Assembly (NCBI GenBank): GCA_020137815.1
Contig: CM035351.1
Location: 6,283,397-6,347,396 of the forward strand
DNA length: 64,000 nt
Source: Hormiphora californensis
Taxonomy: Eukaryota; Ctenophora; Tentaculata; Cydippida; Pleurobrachiidae
Direction of reading: 5' to 3'
Below are positions 1 through 13,100 of this stretch, piece by piece. Every line of letters begins with the position of its first letter. Position 1 is the first letter of the stretch. A program made the translations under genes and the position numbers. Under the pieces are notes generated by a model. That model had not been told where the DNA came from. It did no database searches and worked only from the letters and a program-made list of their open reading frames with translations.

Positions 1-774
1 CGTTGGAAAGATAATTTCAAGACCTTTCCAACGCAACCAAGATCAACTCTTTATCTTATCAGGAACGTGAGATATGAGCGAAAAGGTTTCTCGAATTGTC
101 ACGCGCAAATACAACGCCGCGCGACTTCTTTGAATGCGCGGCGGCCTGTCGCTTAAATTAAAAATTCAACTTTAAAAAAAAAAACTTAACCTTTTGGCAT
201 GCGCTGCAGACCCCAAGTGCGCGCGTTTTCCACGGCTTCTAGGGGCCTGGGGGTTGGTACGCGCGGTAGACCCCCTTTGAGACACGACATAACTTTGCGA
301 CCGTGATTTCGGCGGGCGCTATATCTCCGGCACCTGAAGTCCGTTTGACAAAATTCCAACGCCAGTCGATAGTCCTTGATGTCTTCTACCTCCCTGTTTT
401 TAATTGAAGTTAATTGGCCTTAATTGGCCAGAGTTATGGCCAGTCAAAGTTTTCGCGCGTTACGTCCAAATTTACCTTGCGCGGCTCGTTTTTTATTATT
501 CACTGCGAATATTCCCGAGTTACGTTGACGTTTGACGTCATATCTCTCTTATTTCTTTATCAATTTCGACGTTCTAAAGCTCGCTGGATAGGAAATTGTC
601 AGCTCTTTCCAACGGTTCCAAGAACATAAAGATTGGATACAAACTCGTGGAGATATGACTTAAATTGTCTCAAAGTTGAATAATTGACGCCGCGGCGCGT
701 GTTTAAGCGATATTTTTTCATTTCGTCCCAGCTTGGCCCAGCTTTTGACTTCGTTACAGCTTTAACGTGATTAC
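1..774. repeat. Gene-free dispersed repeat DNA
   Basis: No conserved coding signal was found. The stretch carries a motif ending TTATCAGGAAC...GAGATATGA (about 35-80) that recurs near 51.5, 52.3, 53.4, 53.5 and 55.8 kb, usually beside a thymine-rich or pyrimidine-rich arm. It is therefore part of a dispersed non-coding family rather than unique sequence. Confidence 0.5.
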
Positions 775-1044
775 CAACAACGAATCAGAGAAGCGGAGAG
801 AGGGGCTTTCACGCCTTTTGTGATGGCTACCTCCGGAGGTTCCGGACCAGAGGCTGGACGACTAATCAAAAAGTTAGCTTCACGCATCTCAACTAAACAC
901 AAGGACAAATACGCTGAGGTGATTAATTTCTTGAGAACGCGGATACGGTTCTGTCTCCTCAGAAGTACCTTGGTCTCACTGAGGGGCACGAGGAAAAAGT
1001 TCACGACTCCACCTCCCATCGCAATGTGTGATTTTACTGACTGA
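775..1044 (+). pseudogene. 3' fragment of a non-LTR-like retroelement ORF
   Basis: An open frame of about 85 residues shows the pattern AFTPFV, then GGSGPEAG, then LRTRIRFCLL and SLRGTRK. The fragment at 55.2-55.4 kb has the same order (TFTPLV, GPQAE, RLRLSFSLL, AIRGYRG). This C-terminal region is known from reverse-transcriptase ORFs common in sponge and cnidarian genomes. No reverse transcriptase core lies upstream, so this is a dead 5'-truncated scrap ending at TGA 1042-1044. The family name is an inference from memory; the similarity between the two copies is seen directly. Confidence 0.6.
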
Positions 1045-1106
1045 CTTTTTATTTGTAATATTTATTGTTTATTTGAGTGAGTGATTTTAAGATTTATTTA
1101 TTTATT

Positions 1107-1252
1107 ACTAACCCCAACACCGGGGGCAAATGATCGAACCCAATGTGAATGAGACTCATCGCGATTAACTCTTCATACGGTTACCCCCTTTCTCTCTTCG
1201 GCAGCTTCTCTTCGGCTGTCGGAAAGTGATGCCAATCGGTGTTGGGGTTAGT
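1107..1252. mobile_element. 146-bp MITE, copy 1
   Basis: The ends are inverted: ACTAACCCCAACACCG on the left and CGGTGTTGGGGTTAGT on the right. A second copy of exactly 146 bp lies in the opposite orientation at 51675-51820. The flanks are also shared between the two copies for tens of bases, so this unit probably sits inside a larger element that was copied as a whole. Confidence 0.8.
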
Positions 1253-1744
1253 GAATTTTCGTTACAGCTTTAAAGTCGACCCGTGGACACTTTTAAAATG
1301 TCTTTAGGACACCTGAAGATGACATATGAGAGACTAGAGAGCGGTGGGCCGGGTGACCTCTCACAGTATGTTGAGAGTACGTAATACCTTGCTGCCACCA
1401 CTAGGGTTCACTCACTTTACACTGTCCGACCTTTGTTGTGTAGCTTTATCGGGCATCCTTACCTTTCAATTTTCATCCTTGAATAACTGTAACATAATAC
1501 TATAATACTATGATATAATACTAAATTCCAATTTCAAAGTAGCTACTGGATGACAAAAGCTTCGATAATCGATATGAATGTGATGAGCACTAGGTGTGGT
1601 CTGTGGTCAGTGGTGTGGAAGATACCATCCAAGAAGATACTAAGATCGTTGGTCGTTGCTTTGATGCTCCTGATCTTCAATGCGATCAATTGGAGTTATA
1701 CTACTCTCTTTAAAACTGTAAGTTGAATTCCTTGATTTATTCAC

Positions 1745-2270
1745 CTCATCTCTTTCTCTATCTCTCTAGATCTCTCTCTAGATCTCTCTCTAGACCACTC
1801 TCTAGACCTCTCTCTCTAGATCTCTCCCTAGATCTCTCCATGTCCATCTAGATCTCTCCCTAGATCTCTCCATGTCCATCTAGATCTCCATCTCTAGATC
1901 TCCATCTCTAGATCTCCATCTCTAGATCTCCATCTCTAGATCTCCATCTCTAGATCTCCATCTCTAGATCTCCATCTCTAGATCTCCATCTCTAGATCTC
2001 CATCTCTAGATCTCCATCTCTAGATCTCCATCTCTAGATCTCCATCTCTAGATCTCCATCTCTAGATCTCCATCTCTAGATCTCCATCTCTAGATCTCCA
2101 TCTCTAGATCTCCATCTCTAGATCTCCATCTCTAGATCTCCATCTCTAGATCTCCATCTCTAGATCTCCATCTCTAGATCTCCATCTCTAGATCTCCATC
2201 TCTAGATCTCCATCTCCATCTCTCTTTAGACCTCTCTCTCTAGATCTCTCCATCTCCATCTCCATTCTCC
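1745..2270. repeat. 14-bp minisatellite (TCTAGATCTCCATC)n
   Basis: From about 1870 to 2215 the array is almost perfect 14-bp units, each holding a TCTAGA and an AGATCT palindrome. The left flank is a looser CTCTCTAGAT version. Not coding. Confidence 0.9.
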
Positions 2271-2422
2271 AACCTATAATGTGAACCTGCCTGTGTAGTT
2301 CCTGATGGTGGGAGGGGAGGGGGAGCTATTCTCCTAGTGCCGGCGATATCGCTTCGCGATAGTCCCCTGTAGGCTTGCCGTTGGAAAGCCCAGGCACTCC
2401 GTAGATAGATAGATAGATCTCC

Positions 2423-2464
<42 letters not shown>

Positions 2465-2479
2465 ACCCCAACTAATCAA

Positions 2480-4330
2480 CATATGGACCCCTTATAACCC
2501 ACCTCTGAGCCCTTTTACCTGAGCTCCCTGCTAACCCACCTCTGAATCCCTTCTAGCTCAACTCTGGACCCGCCTTTGAACCCCCTCTGATAGTTTAATC
2601 AAATGTTAGTAACAAAATACTCTCTCAGATTCCGTTCCGGAAACCAAATTACTGGATCAAGATACTAATATTACTGGGCCAACGTACTATGAGCTAAACA
2701 CCTGAGTAGGGGAACCGTTCACAGCTGCTTATCATCGCCAGCAGATCTTTATTGATGGATTCACAGACCCTAGTAAGTGGTTCTAGTCTAGAACTGGGTT
2801 AGTATGGATCCACCTCTGGACCCCTACTAAGCAACATGTGGACCCCTTCTAGCCCACCTCTGAGTCCTTTTACCTCAGCAGTCAGCTCCTTACTAACTCC
2901 CGCTGAAACCTCTATTATATCTCACCTCTCGACTCTTCTAACCCACCTTTGAAGCCCCTTCTAACCCAACTCTGAACCCTTCCTAAATCAACTCTTAATC
3001 CCTTTTAAACCACCTCTCGACCCCTACTAATTACTAGCCCACTCCTCGAACCCTTCCTACCCACCCTTCAACCCCTTCTAACAAATCTCTCAGCTCCCTA
3101 ATAACCCACCTCCGGACCCCTTCTAACTTACCTCTCGACCCCTTTTAAACCACCCTTTGAACACTTTTAACCCAACTCTAGTACCATTCTGACCCACCTC
3201 TCGACCCCTAGTAACTCACCTCTGGGCCCCTTTTACCCCCCTTTTGGCCCCTTCTATGTTCTAGCCCACCTCTCGTACCCCTTTTAACCCCTTCTATCCC
3301 ACCTCCCGACCTCTACTAACCCATCCCTCGACCCTTTCTAACCCACCTTCCGATAGGTGGGTTAGAAGGGGTCGGACCTTCTAATCCATCTCCCGTACCC
3401 CTTCTAACCCACCTCTCGACCCCTACTAACCCACGGCCACCCTTGGCCCCTTCTAACCCACCTCTCGACCCCTTCTAACTCATCTTTCAACCCACCTCTC
3501 GACCTCTTTTAATCCTCTTTTAATCCACCTTTCGACCCCTTTTTACCCACCTCTCGAGCCCTATTAAGTACTTACCCTTCCCTCGACCCCTTCTAACGAC
3601 TAACCCACTTCTCGACCCCCCCCCCCCCTTCTAACTTACCTCTAGACCCCTTCTAACTCACCCCTCGACCTCTTCTAACTCACCCCTAGACCCCTTCTAA
3701 CTCACCTCTCAACCCCTTTTAACCCACCCCACGAGTCTCGGGTCTCCACCTCTTCTAACCCACCCCTAGACCCCTTCTAAGTCACCTCTCAACCCCTTTT
3801 TACCCACCTCTCCACCTCTACTAAGTACTTACTCTTCCCTCGACCCCGTCTAACCCACCTCTCGACCCCTTCTAACTCATCTTTCAACCCCTTTTAGCCC
3901 ACCTCTCGACCCCTTTTAATCCACCTCTCGACCCCTACGAAGTAGTTACCCTTTCCTCGACCCCTTCTAACCCACCTCTCGACCCGTAGTAACTCACCGT
4001 GGACCCATTAGCCTTCTAAGTTTTAACCCACCTCTCGTACCCCTTCTAACCCACCTCTCGAGTCTCGACCCCCTTTAACCTACCTCTCGTATCCCTTCCC
4101 TCGACCCCTTCTAAGTTATTACTCACCCCTCGACCTCTTCTAACCCAACTCTCAACCCCTTCTAACCCATCTCTCATACCCCTTCCAACCCATCTCTCGT
4201 ATCCCAATTCTATCCCATCTCTGGACCTCTTTTAACCCACATCTCGACCCCTACCAAACCACCAAATCTCTTGACCCTTTCTAACCTACTGCACCTCTCA
4301 TCACCTTTTATCCCACCTAGATTCTAACCT
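2480..4330. repeat. Degenerate ~22-bp minisatellite, pyrimidine-rich
   Basis: About 1.85 kb of imperfect units of the form CCCACCTCTCGACCCCTTCTAA with many substitutions and length changes. One strand is strongly C/T rich. A short inverted piece near 3350-3380 is the only strand switch. No gene was seen. Confidence 0.85.
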
Positions 4331-5578
4331 AGATGTTATCTCTCTATCTCTCTATCTAGAGATCTAATCTTTGCATCCCTAGATGCTATCTCTCCATCGC
4401 TAAATGCTACATCGCTATCAAGACCAACATCGCCATCTCCAACATTCATGTTAGTACCCCACCCTAATTTTAAAGCTACCGGCTACCCCATCATCATTTT
4501 ATTACCCCATCTCTCAGTTAGCCCACGCTACCTCTCACTCTCAACTACCCAGGAGTCAGGTACCCTATTTCTCTCCCTCCCCCTTCCCAAAAAGAGAGGG
4601 TACACCGTGCCCAACAATTAGCCCACATCACCTCTCACTCTCACCTACTCAAACACTATGTCTCAAGTACCCGGCATCTCTACCACCCTACCCGTTGGGT
4701 CCCCCACGCTGCTAGATACCTATGAAATTTTGCTAGATGCCCCTAAAACCCCCCTAAATACACCAATACATCCACTAGAAACCCGTCGGACTCTACAAAA
4801 TACCCCTCAGAGCATTATTCACGAACGGACACTATCACACCATGTCATTCTTACAAGCGGACACACACTAACATCGTTACTAAAATCTCTGTCTTTTCTC
4901 AGGTATTATTGACCACGTTAGACCTTCCACGACCTTCCCCACGAAAACTTTAAATTGCCAAGGTTTGTGATGAACTACAACAACATGGACACCTGAAACT
5001 CGCCATTTTCCAGGTACAGTGTTGTCTTGTTCGACCCTCCTTCCCCGAACAAAACCAGTACAGTGTGGGAGCGGCCAAAATTCACGTGGGAGTCACGTGA
5101 CACAACGTTATTTTATGTGCACTATCTCTCTCTATCTCTCAAATATGTAACGGTTTTCAATTCAGGTGTGATCATTACGGCAGACGAGTTCACTCTTCCT
5201 ATGGTTCCCACAATCAAGGGAGGGAGGGAACATGTTTTTTCATCATCACGGGACTGTTGAAGTCGGTTAAGGCACCCACGGAGCTAAGCCGTAATCTCCC
5301 TGCTGTGCATCAAGCTAACATTGGTCCTTAGATGGCCCTACCTCTGCTGATGACTGTAAACTGCAAGGATTTCAGTGCAGTGGAGACATTGATTGTCAAA
5401 TCTACTATCCTGGAGCCCCATGAACAAGTTTAATGTGTAAGAGTGACTCTTGTATATATTTCCCAATAATAGTTCCCCTCAATGTGCTGTATGTGTCTAG
5501 AGAGAGGGCTTGAGGAGACGAGTATTTTAATTTTAATTTAGGTGGACCCATAAAGGGAAGATCTATATATATATATAT
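4331..5578. other. No gene recognised
   Basis: Short open frames here (for example 4658-4912 and 5027-5260) have low-complexity threonine/proline/leucine composition and no splice-consistent extension. A fragment of the TTGTTCGACCCTCC...GAACAAAACA interspersed repeat lies at about 5027-5060. Confidence 0.5.
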
Positions 5579-6494
5579 ACCTCGACCAAAACGCGGAGTT
5601 TTTACGTCAGCCGACCCGAAACCGGATTAAATTTTGCCACCCGCTGGTCTCAGGGCCTCCAAATATGTCAAAATATGTCTGAATTGTTATTTGGGGTCAT
5701 TTAGACCTTTTAATTACATGTAATTACCCTTTAATTACATGTAATTACATTTTAATTACATGTAATTACTTCCAATTACATTCCAATTACTTCAGCACCT
5801 CGAGAGCTTTCGAACGCACCCTAGAACACCTTTCTACTCCTTCTAATTGCCGAGTTCTGTATGCCCCTTATTTTGACTGTTTTTCGCGTCCTACCCCTTA
5901 TAGGTTTGGGTATGGCCATCGCCACACCCCCTATACGTCGCGGGACCTCGAGACCTTTCCAACGAGCCATAGAACACCTCTCTACTACTTCAGGGGGCTT
6001 CAAAACTTTCACTCTAAAAATATCTATGGTTATGGTTTTATGGTTATGGTTTACCTCGACCAAAACGCGGAGTTTTTACGTCAGCCGACCCGAAACCGGA
6101 TTAAATTTTGCCACCCGCTGGTCTCAGGGCCTCCAAATATGCCAAAATATGTCTGAATTGTCATTTGGGGTCATTTAGACCTTTTAATTACATGTAATTA
6201 CCCTTTAATTACATATAATTACATTTTAATTACATGTAATTACTTCCAATTACATTCCAATTACTTCAGCACCTCGAGAGCTTTCGAACGCACCCTAGAA
6301 CACCTTTCTACTCCTTCTAATTGCCGAGTTCTGTATACCCCTTATTTTGACTGTTTTTCGCGTCCTACCCCTTATAGGTTTGGGTATGGCCATCGCCACA
6401 CCCCCTATACGTCGCGGGACCTCGAGACCTTTCCAACGAGCCATAGAACACCTCTCTACTACTTCAGGGGGCTTCAAAACTTTCACTCTAAAAA
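5579..6494. repeat. Tandem duplication, 474-bp unit
   Basis: Two near-identical units start at 5579 and 6053, both opening with ACCTCGACCAAAACGCGG. Each holds a run of TTTTAATTACATGTAATTAC palindromic repeats and ends in an AAATATCTATGG junction that grades into a TATGGTTT microsatellite. The open frames on both strands inside each unit are the same in the two copies and reflect the duplication, not a gene. Confidence 0.9.
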
Positions 6495-6540
6495 TATCTA
6501 TGGTTTTATGGTTTTATGGTTTATGGTTTATGGTTTTATG

Positions 6541-6807
6541 GTTTTTTTTCATCTGGTATTAAGGGCCTGTCGGCTCGGCCCCGTTGTTTTAGTTTTAGGG
6601 GGGATGTTTTAGGGGGGATGGGTTGAGTTTGGGTTGTATTCGGGTCGGGGGGCCTTGCCAGGCCCCGAATGGTTATGGTTTTTTTTCATCTGGTATTAAG
6701 GGCCTGTCGGCTCGGCCCCGTTGTTTTAGTTTTAGGGGGGATGTTTTAGGGGGGATGGGTTGAGTTTGGGTTATATTCGGGTCGGGGGGCCTTGCCAGGC
6801 CCCGAAT
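6541..6807. repeat. Tandem duplication, 137-bp unit
   Basis: Two copies with a 137-bp period (6541 and 6678), each running from GTTTTTTTTCATCTGG to GCCAGGCCCCGAAT. It continues directly from the preceding TATGGTTT microsatellite. Confidence 0.85.
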
Positions 6808-6956
6808 ATATATATAATAGTGTCACCATTACTTTATTTGTAAACCTGTAAACCTGTATTTTTTTGTAACATGATTTTTCCAAGTTTAGTTTCTTCACCT
6901 TGAAAATTGTTGTTTTGTTCGAACAAGGCAAGAAAGTTGCTCATGATGTCTTTAAA

Positions 6957-7571
6957 AACAACCCCAACACCGATTGGCATCACTTTTCCAGCAGCCCTCA
7001 TGTCCAATTTGCCACAGTTTGATATATCTTTACGTCGCGCGCGTTTGTTAAATCTTTTATCGAAAGTCCATGTTAGTCAGCATTTGATAACCGCGCGTAC
7101 GACCCCCTAGGCCCTTTAGGGCCTGTAGCATAGGCCAACTTAACCTTTTTGAAAGTGTTTTTACATGTGAATAGGGATCCCTAAAAAAGTTCAGTATTTA
7201 CACAGAGTTTACACAGTCTTTACTCAGTCGTTACACCCAGAGCGGCGCGTGCTGCGCACAGTGGCTTTTTCCAAGAAAATATTGGATTGTGTGCTGCACA
7301 ATTGACAAAATTGAGCGCTGCGGCGAAAAAAGTTTCCGAAAACGCTGCAAATCGAGTGCGAAAGACGCAGTCGTTACACCCAGAGCGGCGCGGGCGCTCT
7401 GGGTGTAACGACTGAGTAAAGACTGTGTAAACTCTGTGTAAATACTGAACTTTTTTAGGGATCCCTATGAGACTCATCGCGATTAACTCTTCATACGGTT
7501 ACCCCCTTTCTCTCTTCGGCAGCTTCTCTTCGGCTGTCGGAAAGTGATGCCAATCGGTGTTGGGGTTAGTG
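6957..7571. mobile_element. Composite MITE with a 294-bp element inside
   Basis: The outer ends are inverted: CCCCAACACCGATTGGCATC near 6961 and its complement near 7550, the same ends as the 146-bp MITE. Inside, 7173-7466 is a separate inverted-repeat element bounded at both ends by AGGGATCCCT, with about 60 bp of matching arms (AAAAAAGTTCAGTATTTACA). It is flanked by AT on both sides. A rearranged copy lies at about 51166-51953. Confidence 0.75.
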
Positions 7572-8686
7572 AAAAATTTTACATCTTCGGAAAAGACCCC
7601 GAGGCCCGAATGTTGTGCTCAGCGAGCCTCCTATGACTGTATTTCTAGCTAGCTATGATATATTTTGTGGACACAACGTCATTTCCTACCCCTCAGCCTG
7701 CTTATTTTTGACACCTTCTCAAGTAAGGCCCGGTTAGCCGCCTTGGAAGTTGGATTTTTTCTTCTTGTCCGTCCAAAGTGCAAAGGCATTGGCCGTTGTC
7801 TGATGCTACTAGGTTGTGTATCATTGTCTCTAAGTATTGTTTAAACCGCTTTAGGACACCGCTGATGTGAACTGTATACTTTCCCCTCTCAGCCTTGTAT
7901 CACTTTATTCTTTAATTGGTGTACCGTGTTACGTGTATCGTGTAAGAGCGGGGCGAAGTTATATATTAATTGTTGTTATGTTCTAACCTTCTAACCCTCC
8001 TTTACATTGTAACGCGAAACAGAGTCTAGCTAGGCAAATCAATTGTGCGACTTTGTGATAATTTGTGCGTAAACTTTAACTTTAACTTGAACTTAAACAC
8101 CGGTTTATATCACTGCGATATTATGATAATATCGCAATTCGCAGATAATATTATTATCACGGTTTTCCCAGCTGATTGGTGCATTTTTTGTGGCATTTAT
8201 TGCTGAAAGGTCGACGAGATACCTAAAACTTTCCTTCTGCCGTTGTAATTCCATTTATTATGATTCTTTTTCATAATTTTTGAAGTCGCACTTCGTGGGG
8301 CAACTCCACGCATTCTTCCGTGTGAAAATTATTATACCCGGTTTTTGGTAAGATAAAGACTTTATTTGATCCGCCTTAGTCATTTTCCAGGGACTATAGA
8401 TTCAATAGTTGTTATAGTTGTTATTAAATCTGAATTCAAACAATGCGATGGGGCGACGGTTTCATTCCGTACATTATATTATATCGGTACTATATTGCGC
8501 TAAAAGCTGCTAATGTGGTTCATAATGAATTGTTTGAGATTTTTACATCAAAGTTAATGTCTTACGACTAACAGTGTGCTTTTTAAATAACGGGAATATA
8601 TATGAATCATGTTGCTTTGTTTATATTTTGCAATGAAATGTCATGATAACAACATGAAATAACAATAACACTTATTACAGCAAGCA
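7572..8686. other. Upstream flank of the 4E-T gene
   Basis: A/T-rich sequence without a recognisable gene. It has a fragment of the interspersed GTTCTAACCCTCC repeat (about 7978-8010) and an imperfect hairpin of GATAATAT motifs (about 8110-8165). The promoter of the next gene must lie here, but no core element could be fixed. An acceptor-like CTTATTACAG ends about 6 bases before the ATG, so a 5'-UTR intron is possible. Confidence 0.4.
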
Positions 8687-9806
8687 ATGGTGGAGATTTG
8701 TGCGGCTAATGGCGTCATCGAAGTATCAAAAACAGAACCTAACACAGGTAACACCCCCCTTGCCTTGTTTGGCCCTCTCTACCCTCCCCCTTACTTCATT
8801 CGGCCCTCTCTACCCCCAACCCCTCCCCTTACCTTATTCGGCCCTCTCTACCCACAATCATCTAAACACAGTTTCTCTCACAATTGAAGATTAACACTCT
8901 CACTAACCTGAGTTATATATCTCCCCTCAGAAATAAAATCAAAAGAAGATCCCAGTAGTAATCCAGCTGATGTTGTTGTGGAGGGGAGTAAGGAGGAGGA
9001 GGTAGATCCTTCCCAATTCTCCTCCATCAGATACACACGGGAGGAGTTGTTAATCCTTGAAAAAACAGATCTATCCATTCTCAGACCTGACTATCTAGCT
9101 ATCGCATATGACAGGTAATATTAAGAGATACAAAAATCACTGATTACTTGCCTTGATTCATGAGTGCGTCAGATCTGATTTGAACACTACTGTTTACTGA
9201 TCACCCCCCCCCCCCTCTGTAGAGACGGCCTATGGGATCCCATGCAATGGCACAGTAGTTCAGGGGAAAGCACTGCGTCAGGAAATGGCCCCGTTGGCAC
9301 CCTAGAATTCAGGAAGCGGACCAAGTCTAACCCGGACGCGAAGGAGGCAGATGTGGTGTTGTCACCTCAACGGATGAGTTTTATTAACGGGTGTGCGGGC
9401 AGTAAACAGGGTGACGAGGTTGTAGGACCAAAGACTAACGGAATTCGACCCAAGGGTGGTAATGGGGTGGCCACCAAATTCGACAAGGACCCTCGATCAT
9501 TATCTAACTCTCTAGTGGGTCGAGATCCAGATAGAGAGAAACATGTTCAGAACTACAGCGGCAATAGGGAACAAATCAGAAAGGCTATACGGGACTTACA
9601 CGAAAATCGGAGTAAAGAAGCATACGCCAGGGTACGTATTTTCTGGGGCACCCTTTATGTCTTTCTTGCATCATCCTTAAAGCAGCAGGTGTTTTTTCTC
9701 TGTTACAGTTGCTATAGTGTCTGCAACATCCTGTGTGTGTGGTGCTCTCTCCCTCTTGATACACATTGTTTTATGTACACCTGCTTCCTTATCGTTCTAT
9801 CTCTAT

Positions 9807-9863
<57 letters not shown>

Positions 9864-10089
9864 CACTCTCTATCTGCCTCACTCTATCTCTCTGCCTCAC
9901 TCTCTATCTCACCTCGCTATCTCTCTCTTTTTTTCTATCTCTTGCTCTTTGTTAAAGAAGTCCCCCTCCCATCATTCATGATACTACGCAATAACGATGC
10001 TTTCCATCCAACCGCACCTTAGTCATTACATCAATTTTACACTCTTTCTATTGCTCGCTATCTCTCTCTCTCTCTCGCTGTCTCTCACG

Positions 10090-10148
<59 letters not shown>

Positions 10149-13100
10149 GCTCTCTCTCTCATTCACTCACTCTCTCTCTCTCTCTCCCTTTCTTTCTAGC
10201 ACATCCCCACGTATTATATGTAGGACACCTTCGCGGCGCTCTAGGGGGCACACCTCTCCCCCTCTCTCTAATATTATATGTGGTTTGATCCGAATGTGAA
10301 CTATTTACAGTGGAGAGAGGACACTGTAAATTAGCACCAGTCAAGAAGAGGGAGAGATAGAAAAAGGGGGGAGAAAGAGAAAGGGAGAGAGAGAGAGAGA
10401 GAGAGAGAGTGGGGGAGGGAGAACGGTGCTGTGTTGCAACAGAGAGATGTGTCGTGTGTGTAATTGGCTGTTGTTCAAACTACCCACAACTAAAAGCAAC
10501 CTGGCGTGACGGGCACGATGTTGGCACACATACATACAGAATGTACAAAAAAGCGTACGCACTTTTGATGTCTATTGTCTATTCCGTTTCCGACCATTTT
10601 TCACTTCCAATTTCCCCCACTCTCCCTAATCTCCCCTCCCCCTTTATTTCACTGTCACACCCTCAGGAAAGCGAAGACGGAGCATGGACAAGAGGAGGAG
10701 GTGGTGGTGAGGGGGCTGGGGGCAGCTATGAATATCGACCTTACAAAGACACTAAATACTCTGTAAGAACATCCCCCCTTTTTAATCTTTTTGTAGTTGG
10801 CTTACGGACTCTATTGTGGTTTGTGTGTGTGTGTTTGTTCTAACGAACCCCTCGTACCCAGAACGGTGGAAAGAGAGGTTGGAATCCGAGACATAACAGC
10901 GAGGCTAGTAATGACGATGCCGAACCGGAATGGTTTACATCAGGTCCCACATCACGTTTAGATGTCATCGAACTGAAAGGATTTGAGGGTATGTTGGGGC
11001 ATTTTGGGACAGTTTTGTAGATAGCGCAACCGCGACTAGCACGCTCAGGTCGGGTTTTGTAAAGAGTGGGATGTTGCTAGCATGGATTGTTGTGCGCGCA
11101 CGCGCTCACTACAATTCCCAGCCCGCTGTGTGACCCCGGCCTGATAACACCAGCTGTCCGTTACTCCCTGGATCTTATCTAACACCCTGCCCCTCCTCTT
11201 TATCAGATGATGATGAGATACACTCTAACCAGAGACCTCCCAATAATCCCTCGAAACAGAGGGAAAGTGAGCTTGCTATGGACCCACTGGGTAATCCTGA
11301 TATATCCGCTGTTAATCAATGTAAGAGCTGTGCTGGTATGGGGAGGGCGGTACATGCCCCCCTCCCTATTGTAGGTGCTAATTGTCAGGCGACAGGGAGT
11401 CCGTGGTATTTCGTAGAGGGGGAAAAGAACCGCTGAGCACTATTCCAAATTGCATCAATTATGTAGCGAAAACAAACTGAATGTGTAAAATGTGTTAATT
11501 TTCTCTCTAACACGCCCCCCTCACAGTCGCGAATGAGAGTACTTATAGTACTGGATTACAGGAGGATTGGGACCCGACTAATCCCAAGTTCAACATTGGA
11601 GCACTCCATGACCCACAGGCGTTCTTTGAGGAAGGAAAGGTGTGTAGTTTTTTATTTAGAAAAGTCTGACATGATGCGACACTATGTCAACACTACAATT
11701 TTGGCGCAACTAACACTATAGATATTAATATATATTGTCCCACCAGGATCTGCTAGAAGCTGAGAGGAGTATGCCGGGTGGAGGAGGAGGGGGGCCAGGT
11801 GGTGATCAACCTAATGGAGGTATTGATTTCTGGGGCAACCCAGCAGCATCTAGTCCTAAAGAGTTTAACAACAACAACCAACCTCTCGATCCAAATAAAG
11901 GTAAGGAGATAGTACTTCTTCTGAATGTCTATCAAAACTTAACCGGTAAAAGTTAACGAATACATCAATATTAATTACAAATTCCCTTCCCTGCAGCGTC
12001 TGAGATTCAGTTTGGTGAAAATATTGCAACCTGTAACCTGAAAGCCATGCTAGGAGTCAACATTGACCACCCCGGGTAAGCCTCACACTCTCCCTCTCTC
12101 ACTTCAGGTTTCCCACCGTTCCCCTCTTCGAGGCACCACAGGATATTTCTGGAAAACCTGGCTGCAGCAGGAATTACCCCTCCATCATTTCCCAGTGATA
12201 ACATTCAAGCACACCATTCCTTCACCCAAATTGTTACAACACCAACCGTGCCCGATCCATCTGCCGCTGCTGCACGTGCAGCCGCCACGTATGCATTCAG
12301 ATTCATCCACAGATTCATTTTATCATATACATTCAGATTCATCCATAACACGTTATGTTGAAATTAATATTATATGTTCCTACCATCCACTTGTAACAAG
12401 TTGTCACTTGTCTCATCTCTAACTCTACTGCCCCCTCTCTTCAGAATGCCCGATATGGGTAACATGGGACCACCACCCCCTGGATCGGGCCCAATTAGGC
12501 CTAATATGGAAGACCCTATCATGAGACAACTCTTAGCAGGGAGGCCACCTGGCTTCAAAATGTAAGTTTTACTTGATACTATCAGTCGAGCAGCTTATCT
12601 CTCTCCAATATTTGAGTTATCGCTTTTTGAGATGCTTTTAGTTGTTTTCTCTTCAATTTATCTATTGATGTGTTTTATCTTCCAGGCCAACGCCCGATAT
12701 GATGAACCCAGGTGTACCTCGAAACATCCGAGAGCTGCTCTTCCAGCGATCCCAGTCAGAGCACCTCCCGCCACCAGGGCCCATGCTGCCCCACCCTGGA
12801 CCTGTGATGCAGCCCCGGGGTCCACCTAACCACGAGCAGCTCCTTCGCGATCTGAGGATTAACGATCCTAGGATGGTAGACCCGCGTGTTGTGGATCCTA
12901 GATTTGTGGATCACAGATTCAACCTTCCCAGCCCCGGTCAGATGAAACCGGTAAGTGTGTTTGTTGATGTTAAACACTTCTGGCAGGCTGACAACAGTAA
13001 CTGCATTTCCACCACTCTGTAACATATTTTTCTCCAGGGTATGCCCCAGAATGGTCCAATGCCCCAAAACGGACCCATGCCCCAGAACGGTCCCATGCCC

